Source of the DNA: Chloroflexota bacterium
Lineage (GTDB): Bacteria > Chloroflexota > UBA11872 > VXNJ01
Length of the DNA: 13,075 bases
Reading direction: 5' to 3'
NCBI GenBank assembly: GCA_026708165.1
Contig: JAPOVO010000337.1
Span: forward strand, 1 to 13,075
Positions 5,279 to 11,943 of this stretch are shown in pieces. Each line of letters begins with the position of its first letter. Position 1 is the first letter of the stretch. The translations under genes were made by a program, and so were the position numbers. The notes beneath the pieces were generated by a model, which worked only from the letters and a program-made list of their open reading frames with translations, did not search any database and was not told the origin of the DNA.

Positions 5279-7843
5279 GTGTCCGCGAAATCAATGACAG
5301 AACCACGGGCCGTCACGATAAACTCCGTCGCCGCCGAGGAGAGGCAGGCTGCGCTCAGTGTGGAGTTGCCCGACTATGACCGCGAGCGGTTCGAGGACGT
5401 TGCCTTCATGACGTCCATGACGCTGGTCTTGCTGGGGAATTACGCTCAGACCGGTCACTTCGGCGGACCGCTGGCCTACACGCCCTATAACGTCGCGGCC
5501 CATCTAGCGGGTCCCGAGGCGGGTGGTCTGCGATACGACATCCGCCAGCCGAAGCTTCCCTTCTCGGACAAGTTCATGGTTGCGGGTGGACACAACATTC
5601 CTACCGGCTACGCGCTGTGGATGATCCTGTACGAGGCGATGGCGCGTCAGCACGCCGCGACCGGCGACGAACGTTTCGAGGTCGATCCTGAAATCGCAAT
5701 GCTGTCAATCGACGCGCTTGGGTTCCGGCGCGGCGCGGGAGCGCTCGCGACCATGCTCGCGGAGAAGGGGCTGGAAGATGACGAGTTGTTTAGCCAGGCG
5801 AAGCTTCGGGGGATACGTTCTCTGGCCGGACACGCCGAGACCACCGATGTTACGAACGACGTGAACGGAGGGCCTTCCGGCATCGGCATTGCCACCGCCA
5901 GCGGCAAGGCGATGTTCTGGGACTTCGTCCAAGCACCCGAATCCCTGAAAGTCCTAGCGCTCGAGGGCGAGTTTGCGATGACGGAGGGACACGCCCAGGA
6001 GCTCAAGACGTCGGCTCTCTCGCAAAAGGTGGGCAAGCGGCTGCGCATCCTGCTCTCTTACAACAACGCCGGAATCGACGACAGCCTTGTCGGTGGGGTT
6101 ATCGATTCAAAGTTCGATGCTTACGACCTGGTCGGTCAATGGGTCTCGTATGGGTGGAACGTCTTTCAGATCGACGACGGAAACGACTTCGATCAGGTAA
6201 TGGCGGTGCTGAAGGCGATGGAGGACTGGCCCCAGGACGACCGGAGGCCAATGATCGTTATCGGCAACACGGTCAAGGGCTGGTGGCCGGGCGCGGTGGA
6301 TGGCAAGGTCAACGGTCAGGACCAGCTTGTCGGTTATCCGAGCCATCCGTACGCGATGAAGATGAACAGCGAGTATTTCGTATCGCTGGCTCGGAGCTTC
6401 GAGCAGCGATACGGAGTAACTTTCGCGGGAATCGATGACGGTCCGGTGAGTGATGAGCGTGAAAGGCTGATCCAGTTCAAGACGAACGTGGACGTGGCCC
6501 TGTCGGTCATGGACTCGCAGCCTGGTTTGCGCGAGTGGATCGCGAACAGGCTGGTGGAAATCGCGGAAGAAGTTCCCGCCGATCTCCCGGTCCGAATACC
6601 GACCGAGAGCGACCCCTTCCTCGACGAGAGGCTGAGACCGGCAAACCTGCCGGAAGAGCCGCAAACAGTCTCGCTTGAGGACCCGGCGACAGGCGAGCGG
6701 GTGCAGGGCAGCGTTGAACTCTTCAAGACTTCCGGAGACGTTGCTGGAACGCGGCGGGCCATATCCGAGATTGGCAAATGGCTCAACTACGTGACCGAGA
6801 ACCGCTTCCTGACGGTGGCCGCCGACCTGTCCGATTCGATAAACGTCGAGCACGCGCACTTCCTGGATCACTATGATCCGGACAGCACCTTCGCGGGCAC
6901 CAAGATCAAGGCGCCGATCCAGGAAGCCGTGAACGCGTCCAGCGTAGTCGGTCTTGTCGGACAGACGGTGTCGTCCGACCCCAACGTCCACGCCGGGGTA
7001 TGGGGACTCAGCGGGACGTACGGAGCATTTACTCCGCTGATGTACACGCCGGTGCGCGTGTTCAGCCAGCAAAACCAGGACAGCCCGTTCAACCTAGGCG
7101 TCCTGACGGTTCTTGCCGGGCACTCCGGACCCGAGACAGCCGCCGACGCGCGGACACACTTCGGCATCTTCGCGCCGCAGGTGTGGACGCTGTTCCCGCG
7201 CGGTGAGGTGATAAATCTCTATTTCTGGGACTACAACGACGTTGCGCCGGGATTCTTCGCGGCGGTGGAGCATTCCGCTCGTACCAAAGAGGCGGGACTG
7301 ATCGTCATTCACGTCGCGAGGCCAGACTTCCCGGTGGCGGACAGGTCTACGTTCGCCGACTCGGACGTGAAGGCCGCGGCAAAGGGCGTCTACCTGCTGC
7401 GCGACTACGATCCGAATGCGGAGAAGATGGGGAACGTGTTCGTGCAGGGATCGAGCTCCACCTTCAACCTGGTCAGCATTTTGCCGCAGCTCGAGAAGGA
7501 AGGCATCAACGTTAGGGTCTCGGCAGTCATTAGCGAGGACCTGTTCAGTCTCCAGCCGCGTTCGTATCAGGAATCGATTCTTCCTGACGAAGCGAGATAT
7601 GATTCGATGTTCGTCACCACGATGACGAAGCGCGTGCCTCAGCTGGCGAACATGGGACCGCTGACCGAGGAATACTCGCTGACCGCCGATTGGGACGACC
7701 GCTGGCGCACGGGCGGGTCGGAAGCCGACGTTATCGCGGAGTCTCGCCTGGACGCGGACTCGATTCTTGCGGGAATCATACGGTTCGCGCGGGCCCGTGA
7801 CGAGAGGCTGCAACTGCAGCGCGGCGCGCTGTCAGCCTTGTAG
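5279..7843 (+). CDS. Transketolase-like ThDP-dependent enzyme, divergent and long
   Basis: An 854-residue protein with the three-domain order of transketolase: a ThDP pyrophosphate-binding domain (about 40-340), a pyrimidine-binding domain (about 508-690) and a C-terminal domain (about 700-835). Matching motifs include TGHFGGP (H60), GGHNIPTGYAL (H105), GHAETT...GGPSGIGIA (H185, 198-205), LEGEFAMTEG (228-237) with SYNN (260-263) for the ThDP/metal site, TVKG (331-334), VAADLS (513-518) and the probable ThDP-activating Glu549. Differences: the metal-binding GDG is LEG (Glu229), about 165 residues separate the first two domains, and the loop that binds sugar phosphate in transketolase (HDSIGxGEDGPTHQ) is only partly recognisable (AGHSGPETAADARTH, 613-627). 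Typical transketolases are about 660 residues. The start is GTG 5279 with AGGAGA 8 bases upstream. It lies divergent from the Zn-dehydrogenase. A C-C bond transferring or cleaving role is likely; the substrate is unknown and may not be the standard pentose phosphates. Confidence 0.82.
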   Translation: MSAKSMTEPRAVTINSVAAEERQAALSVELPDYDRERFEDVAFMTSMTLVLLGNYAQTGHFGGPLAYTPYNVAAHLAGPEAGGLRYDIRQPKLPFSDKFMVAGGHNIPTGYALWMILYEAMARQHAATGDERFEVDPEIAMLSIDALGFRRGAGALATMLAEKGLEDDELFSQAKLRGIRSLAGHAETTDVTNDVNGGPSGIGIATASGKAMFWDFVQAPESLKVLALEGEFAMTEGHAQELKTSALSQKVGKRLRILLSYNNAGIDDSLVGGVIDSKFDAYDLVGQWVSYGWNVFQIDDGNDFDQVMAVLKAMEDWPQDDRRPMIVIGNTVKGWWPGAVDGKVNGQDQLVGYPSHPYAMKMNSEYFVSLARSFEQRYGVTFAGIDDGPVSDERERLIQFKTNVDVALSVMDSQPGLREWIANRLVEIAEEVPADLPVRIPTESDPFLDERLRPANLPEEPQTVSLEDPATGERVQGSVELFKTSGDVAGTRRAISEIGKWLNYVTENRFLTVAADLSDSINVEHAHFLDHYDPDSTFAGTKIKAPIQEAVNASSVVGLVGQTVSSDPNVHAGVWGLSGTYGAFTPLMYTPVRVFSQQNQDSPFNLGVLTVLAGHSGPETAADARTHFGIFAPQVWTLFPRGEVINLYFWDYNDVAPGFFAAVEHSARTKEAGLIVIHVARPDFPVADRSTFADSDVKAAAKGVYLLRDYDPNAEKMGNVFVQGSSSTFNLVSILPQLEKEGINVRVSAVISEDLFSLQPRSYQESILPDEARYDSMFVTTMTKRVPQLANMGPLTEEYSLTADWDDRWRTGGSEADVIAESRLDADSILAGIIRFARARDERLQLQRGALSAL

Positions 7844-7947
7844 AACGGACCCGGCAGCGCACGCAGGACGCAGCACTGGTCGGAACCGCGGTATAGCCGG
7901 CCGAGTCGGGTTGGCTTTGGCCTGGCGTCGTTAGGCGAGACGGTGAG
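7844..7947. other. Convergent intergenic region with weak stem-loop
   Basis: The 104 bases between the convergent transketolase-like and dipeptidase genes hold one stem: AGCCGGCC (7895-7902) pairs with GGTTGGCT (7909-7916), with two G-U pairs and a 6-base loop. Only three T residues follow on the plus strand and none on the minus, so it is a poor intrinsic terminator. Nothing else is apparent. Confidence 0.2.
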
Positions 7948-9006
7948 CTATCCGCAGACTTGCTCGAACAGCCTCATGTGGTTGAGGCCCATTACCTTGG
8001 CAAGGTCGTTGTCGCTCCAGCCGCGATCCGAAAGCCCCTCAGCAATCTGCTGAAAGTCTCCGGCGTCGGCCATCACGTCGCCGCCTCCGTCGAAGTCCGA
8101 CCCGATCCCGACACAGTCGATCCCGCCGACGTCGGCGAAGTGCTCGACGTGGTCTAGAAACCTGTCGACTGATGGGTTTTCGGGGTCGACGAAATATGGA
8201 ACTAAAGTCGCGCCGATTACTCCCCCTCCGCTGGCAATCGCGCGTATCTGGTCGTCGTCGAGGTTCCGGGGATGGTGGCTCAAGGCGCGGCAGCAGTTGT
8301 GAGTCCCGATCAACGGTGCGCTTGACACGTCTACCGTGTCCCAGAATCCGCGGTCGCTGATGTGTGAAATGTCCACAAGCATCCCGATGTCGTTCATCGC
8401 GCGCACCAGACTCTTTCCGAACTTGGTCAAACCGCCCCCGGTGGCGTTCTCAAAGGCGCCATCCGCGGCGTCGGCCCGGTAGCTCCACGTCAAGGTGATC
8501 GCTCTTACGCCAATCGAGTAGAGCGCGGGCAAGACGTAAAGGCTTCGTTGCAGCACGTCGGAGTTTTCCACGGCCAGGACCGCGGCTATACGGCCCTCGG
8601 AACGCAGCGCGTGGATTTCGTCGGTCGTGGTGGCGATGCCTATCTGATCGGAATGGGCGTTGACTTCAGCGAGAAACCATCCGAACCCGTCGAGCGCGAA
8701 CAGCAGATGGTTGCCCAGCGCCCGGGTAACGTCGATTGCGAAAAAGGCCACGTCGACGCCGCCGGCCTTCAGCTTGGGGATGTCCACCTGGATGGGAGCA
8801 GCGTCACGGCCTAGCGGGTCGCGCAGCTCCGCGACTATGCTGGCGGGTTGGTCGATCGGCGGCGTTTCCGCTCCGAGAGGATCGCGAACCGCGGCCACGC
8901 GCCGGACGGGAGCGTCCGGTCCGGCGAGGCTTTGCCCGCCTCTCCTTATGAGACTGACGATCGCGTCGTTGTGCGAATCGACGACGATGCTCGACGAGTT
9001 CAGCAT
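7948..9006 (-). CDS. Membrane-dipeptidase-type metallopeptidase (peptidase family M19)
   Basis: A 352-residue protein of the M19 (renal dipeptidase) family within the amidohydrolase superfamily; members hydrolyse dipeptides, often with a D-residue or dehydro-residue at the C-terminal side, using two zinc ions. Ligands are visible: H12 and D14 in SHND, E147 in LAVEN, H215 in DISHIS, H236 in GTHNCCRAL and D304 in GSDFDGGG. RN in HHPRN (247-248) and the C-terminal NHMRLFE match family conservation. The ATG at 9006 is preferred over GTG 9045 because AGGAGG lies 10 bases before it. There is no signal peptide, so it is cytosolic. An odd insert at about 31-73 carries a 21-residue tandem repeat (VAxxRDPLGxxxxPI at 37-51 and 58-72). 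The reductase gene ends 91 bases upstream on the same strand, so the two may be co-transcribed. Confidence 0.92.
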   Translation of the reverse strand: MLNSSSIVVDSHNDAIVSLIRRGGQSLAGPDAPVRRVAAVRDPLGAETPPIDQPASIVAELRDPLGRDAAPIQVDIPKLKAGGVDVAFFAIDVTRALGNHLLFALDGFGWFLAEVNAHSDQIGIATTTDEIHALRSEGRIAAVLAVENSDVLQRSLYVLPALYSIGVRAITLTWSYRADAADGAFENATGGGLTKFGKSLVRAMNDIGMLVDISHISDRGFWDTVDVSSAPLIGTHNCCRALSHHPRNLDDDQIRAIASGGGVIGATLVPYFVDPENPSVDRFLDHVEHFADVGGIDCVGIGSDFDGGGDVMADAGDFQQIAEGLSDRGWSDNDLAKVMGLNHMRLFEQVCG

Positions 9007-9016
9007 TTCCGCTCTT

Positions 9017-9022
9017 CCTCCT
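9017..9022 (-). promoter_or_regulatory. Ribosome-binding site deciding the dipeptidase start
   Basis: On the minus strand a perfect AGGAGG lies 10 bases before ATG 9006. It falls inside the frame of the alternative GTG 9045 start, which has no such tract, so the shorter protein is preferred. Confidence 0.6.
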
Positions 9023-9097
9023 GATCGGTCTTGAGCCAGGCGCACGGAAGCGAGCTTGCCGCAGGGTCAAGACTCGGACTGATATCGGTCAATTTAG

Positions 9098-10123
9098 CTA
9101 TAACCCATCCGGTTCGCCGGAGACTTTAATGAGCAATTTCCCGAAGTTGTCGCCTCTCAATAGCCCGAAGAATGCCCGTGGCGCGTTCTCGAGCCCCTCG
9201 ACGACATCCTCCTTGTACTTGATCCGTCCTTCATCGATCCACTGAGCCATCTGCCGCCGACCGTCGGGGTATCGCTTCTCGAAGTCGAACACCAGGAAAC
9301 CCTCCATGCGCGCGCGGCGCACGAGAAGGGTCCGCGTTGGACGCGGCGCGATCTCGGGGGTCGCCAGGTTGTATTCCGAGATCATCCCGCAGATCACGAT
9401 ACGAGCGCCGACATTGATGTTCTGGAGGGTCGCATCGAGGACCTTGCCGCCGACGTTGTCGAAGTACACGTCCACGCCGTCGGGACAGAGACGCTGAATC
9501 TCGCGCTCGACATCAGCGGTCCGGTGATTGATCGAAGCGTCGTAGCCCAGCTCATCGACTACATAGGAGCACTTCGCTTCCGTCCCGGCGATGCCGACTA
9601 CCCGGCAGCCCTTGATCTTCGCAATCTGGCCCACCAGGCCACCGACGGCTCCGGAGGCGGCCGAGACCAGCACGGTTTCAGCGGGTTTGGGTCTGCCGAC
9701 TTCCAGGAGTCCGAAGTACGCCGTCATCCCAGGCATTCCCAGTACGCCGAGCGCGGTAGAAATTGGCGCCAGTGAAGGGTCGACAACTCGCACTTCTTCG
9801 CCGCTCAGCACTCCGAATTCCTGCCAGCCGATACGGCCCTGGACGATAACGCCTTCCGGAACGTCGGGATGCAGGGACGATTCCACCACGCCGACCGCCC
9901 CGGCCTCTATGACTTCGCCCATCTGGTTGGGAGTGGTGTAGGACGGGCCCGGCCTCATGCGCCCCCGCATGTATGGATCTAGCGACATGTAGATCGAGCG
10001 GACGAGGACCTGTCCCGGGGCGGGCTCCGGGATAGCCGCGGTCGCGAACTCGAAGTTGTCGAGGCTAGGCTCGCCAGTCGGATAGCTAGCGAGCAGCCAG
10101 CACCGGTTGACTCGATTCGCCAT
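9098..10123 (-). CDS. NADPH-dependent oxidoreductase, PTGR/CurA type (zinc-independent MDR)
   Basis: A 341-residue medium-chain reductase of the leukotriene B4 dehydrogenase / prostaglandin reductase / curcumin reductase group, which reduces the C=C bond of alpha,beta-unsaturated ketones and aldehydes with NADPH. Diagnostic segments are YMSLDPYMRGRM (45-56), GMPGMTAYFGLLEVG (129-143), the cofactor turn SAASGAVGG (154-162), GIAGTEAKC with K184 as probable 2'-phosphate contact (177-185), and the C-terminal DNFGKLLIKV (325-334). There are no zinc-binding cysteines, as usual for this group. Length matches the family. The ATG at 10123 has GGGAGGT 7 bases upstream. It is divergent from the S15 hydrolase and upstream of the dipeptidase on the same strand. 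The natural substrate cannot be inferred; detoxification of reactive enones is common for the family. Confidence 0.92.
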   Translation of the reverse strand: MANRVNRCWLLASYPTGEPSLDNFEFATAAIPEPAPGQVLVRSIYMSLDPYMRGRMRPGPSYTTPNQMGEVIEAGAVGVVESSLHPDVPEGVIVQGRIGWQEFGVLSGEEVRVVDPSLAPISTALGVLGMPGMTAYFGLLEVGRPKPAETVLVSAASGAVGGLVGQIAKIKGCRVVGIAGTEAKCSYVVDELGYDASINHRTADVEREIQRLCPDGVDVYFDNVGGKVLDATLQNINVGARIVICGMISEYNLATPEIAPRPTRTLLVRRARMEGFLVFDFEKRYPDGRRQMAQWIDEGRIKYKEDVVEGLENAPRAFFGLLRGDNFGKLLIKVSGEPDGL

Positions 10124-10130
10124 CAGCCAT

Positions 10131-10137
10131 ACCTCCC
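10131..10137 (-). promoter_or_regulatory. Ribosome-binding site of the PTGR-type reductase
   Basis: GGGAGGT on the minus strand lies 7 bases before ATG 10123. An out-of-frame ATG sits between the two and is not used by the long frame. Confidence 0.55.
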
Positions 10138-10141
10138 GAAA

Positions 10142-10155
10142 CCGTTTTTTAACGG
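10142..10155. repeat. Small inverted repeat in the reductase leader
   Basis: CCGTT (10142-10146), TTTT, AACGG (10151-10155) form a perfect 5-bp stem with a 4-base loop just upstream of the reductase RBS. It could be an operator half-site pair or a leader hairpin; its shortness limits confidence. Confidence 0.25.
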
Positions 10156-10185
10156 CCGTCCTTCGCGACGCCGCGCGTGTGAATC

Positions 10186-10215
10186 GTATAACGTTACGTC
10201 GATCTTAATTGACAA
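10186..10215 (-). promoter_or_regulatory. Candidate promoter for the reductase-dipeptidase genes
   Basis: On the minus strand TTGTCA (revcomp of 10210-10215) and TTATAC (revcomp of 10186-10191), 18 bases apart, resemble -35 and -10 boxes. A TAACGTTA palindrome (10189-10196) overlaps the -10 box. The position leaves a leader of about 55 bases before ATG 10123. Eye judgement only. Confidence 0.3.
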
Positions 10216-10229
10216 CCGCAGCGGATGGC

Positions 10230-10234
10230 GGGAG
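10230..10234 (+). promoter_or_regulatory. Ribosome-binding site deciding the S15 hydrolase start
   Basis: GGGAG lies 5 bases before ATG 10240. The in-frame ATG at 10225 has no good purine tract before it, so 10240 is preferred, though both remain possible. Confidence 0.45.
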
Positions 10235-10239
10235 ATCCG

Positions 10240-11919
10240 ATGAGCACCAACTTCCCGACGAGAATGGACCTGGATGTCCGGGTGCCGATGCGGGACGGGG
10301 TGGAACTCTCGTCGGACATCTACCTGCCCGACTCGCCGGGTCAATATCCGGCCCTTCTAAACCGGACACCCTATAGCAACAACGAGGACGATACGGTCGA
10401 GCGCGCGAGGTTCATGGCGGGGCAAGGCTATGTAGTGGTGGTGCAGGACGGTCGGGGGCGGTGGGACTCGGACGGCGTCTACTATCCGTTCAGACACGAA
10501 GCCGACGACGGTTCCGACACCCAACAGTGGATCGGCGAGCAGCCCTGGTCGAACGGGAAGATCGGCACGTACGGTTCTTCATATGGAGGAATGGTCCAGT
10601 GGCAGGCTGCTTCCCGAGCGAACCCTCACTTGGCATGCATGGCGCCGCGGGTCGCGCCCTCGGACTTCTGGGACCACTGGGTGTACTCGCATGGAGCGTT
10701 TCAACTCGGGTTCATGGGGACTTGGGGGATGACGACCAACTCCCGAACCAATCAGAATATTGACTTTCACGATTGGGCAACGGTGTTCAACTCACTACCC
10801 ATCGCCGAGACCGACGAAGCCGCAGGGCGGAGCGTCGATTTCTGGAAGGACTGGGTGGCGCACGGCTCCTATGACGACTACTGGGAGCGACTGACTAACC
10901 GTGGGAAGTACGGGCAGGTGACGGCTCCCGCCTACAACCTGGGTGGGTGGTACGACATCTTCGTGGCCGGCACCTTCGAGAATTTCAGCAGCCTGAGAAA
11001 ACATGGAGGTTCACCGGAAGCCCGAAAGAGCAAGCTCCTATGTGGCCCCTGGATGCATCCGATCGGCACTTCGACCAAGACCGGTGATATCGACTTCGGG
11101 GGGCATTCACTTGTCGATATCGGGGCCGAGGAGCTGCGCTGGTTCGACTACTGGCTCAAGGGCGAGGACAACGGCATCGCCGACGAGCCGCCGATCCGGC
11201 TGTTCATCATGGGAAGCAACGTCTGGCGGGATGAGCACGAATGGCCGCTCGACCGGACCGATTGGCAGAAGTGGTATCTGCATTCAGGGGGCAACGCGAA
11301 TACGCTTCACGGAGATGGATCGCTCAGCCCCGACGCTCCTTCGGACGAGCCGGCCGATACGTTCGTCTACGATCCGGCGGCGCCAGTCCAGACGCTCGGC
11401 GGAAACAACTGCTGCAATCCGGAAATAGTTCCATGGGGGCCTTACGATCAAAGGCCTGTGGAGATGCGTGGCGACGTGCTGTGCTATACGAGCGAGCCGC
11501 TAGAGAGAGAGGTCGAGGTTACGGGGCCGATCAAGCTGACGCTGTTTGCGGAATCGGACGCGCGCGATACCGACTGGACGGGAAAGCTCGTAGACGTTCG
11601 ACCTGACGGCTATGCGCTGAACCTGTGCGACGGGATTCTCCGGGCGCGGTTTCGCGACGATCCCGCCAATCCCACGCTCCTCGATCCGGGGAAGGTCTAC
11701 GAATACCGGCTCGATCTGGACGTGACAGGTAACGTCTTCAAGCGCGGTCACCGGATCAGATTCGACGTATCTTCCTGCAACTTCCCGCGGTTCGACCGAA
11801 ACCTCAATACGGGGGGAGTTCCGGGACACGAACTGGAGTTCCGGACCGCGCGGCAGACAGTACATCATTCATCGCGCTACCCGTCGCACGTCACGCTGCC
11901 GGTTATGCCGCCAGCATAG
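10240..11919 (+). CDS. CocE/NonD-family hydrolase (peptidase S15, X-Pro dipeptidyl-peptidase type)
   Basis: A 559-residue serine hydrolase with the two-part architecture of cocaine esterase and alpha-amino acid ester hydrolases: an alpha/beta-hydrolase domain (about 10-330) and a C-terminal jelly-roll domain (about 400-555). The nucleophile lies in GTYGSSYGG (S114), the acid is probably D239 in GGWYDIF, and the His is H273 in CGPWMHP; spacing matches CocE. N-terminal RVPMRDGVELSSDIY and QDGRGRWDSDG are typical. The C-terminal domain shows FDVSSCNFPRFDRN (508-521), also typical. There is no signal peptide, so it appears cytosolic. Such enzymes cleave esters or amides of acyl, amino-acid or beta-lactam side-chain type; most annotated as X-Pro peptidases are untested. 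The gene is divergent from the reductase and ends 24 bases from the convergent QueC-like gene. Confidence 0.92.
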   Translation: MSTNFPTRMDLDVRVPMRDGVELSSDIYLPDSPGQYPALLNRTPYSNNEDDTVERARFMAGQGYVVVVQDGRGRWDSDGVYYPFRHEADDGSDTQQWIGEQPWSNGKIGTYGSSYGGMVQWQAASRANPHLACMAPRVAPSDFWDHWVYSHGAFQLGFMGTWGMTTNSRTNQNIDFHDWATVFNSLPIAETDEAAGRSVDFWKDWVAHGSYDDYWERLTNRGKYGQVTAPAYNLGGWYDIFVAGTFENFSSLRKHGGSPEARKSKLLCGPWMHPIGTSTKTGDIDFGGHSLVDIGAEELRWFDYWLKGEDNGIADEPPIRLFIMGSNVWRDEHEWPLDRTDWQKWYLHSGGNANTLHGDGSLSPDAPSDEPADTFVYDPAAPVQTLGGNNCCNPEIVPWGPYDQRPVEMRGDVLCYTSEPLEREVEVTGPIKLTLFAESDARDTDWTGKLVDVRPDGYALNLCDGILRARFRDDPANPTLLDPGKVYEYRLDLDVTGNVFKRGHRIRFDVSSCNFPRFDRNLNTGGVPGHELEFRTARQTVHHSSRYPSHVTLPVMPPA

Positions 11920-11939
11920 ACTTCGGGCGGCGAAGCTCT
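11918..11939. terminator. Stem-loop between convergent genes, possible terminator
   Basis: CTTCG (11921-11925), a 5-base loop GGCGG, and CGAAG (11931-11935) form a stem that extends past one bulged C by three more pairs (11918-11920 with 11937-11939). It overlaps the stop codon of the S15 gene and lies in a 24-base convergent gap. Neither side has a T tract, so intrinsic termination would be weak. Confidence 0.25.
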
Positions 11940-11943
11940 AGAG

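Noticed and set aside
6107..7072. Open frame of 321 codons antisense to the transketolase-like gene
   Set aside because: Codon-bias shadow: the plus strand carries ThDP motifs over the same bases, and the antisense product is arginine- and valine-rich with no family resemblance.
7094..7813. Open frame of 239 codons antisense to the 3' part of the transketolase-like gene
   Set aside because: Same shadow effect; no motif, and it would overlap the gene completely.
7895..7918. Intrinsic terminator after the transketolase-like gene
   Set aside because: The stem relies on two G-U pairs and is followed by only three T residues; kept only as a weak stem in the intergenic entry.
10209..10214. Perfect TTGACA on the plus strand upstream of the S15 gene
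   Set aside because: It is only 26 bases before the chosen start codon, so its -10 box would fall at or past the RBS, and no -10-like hexamer is there.
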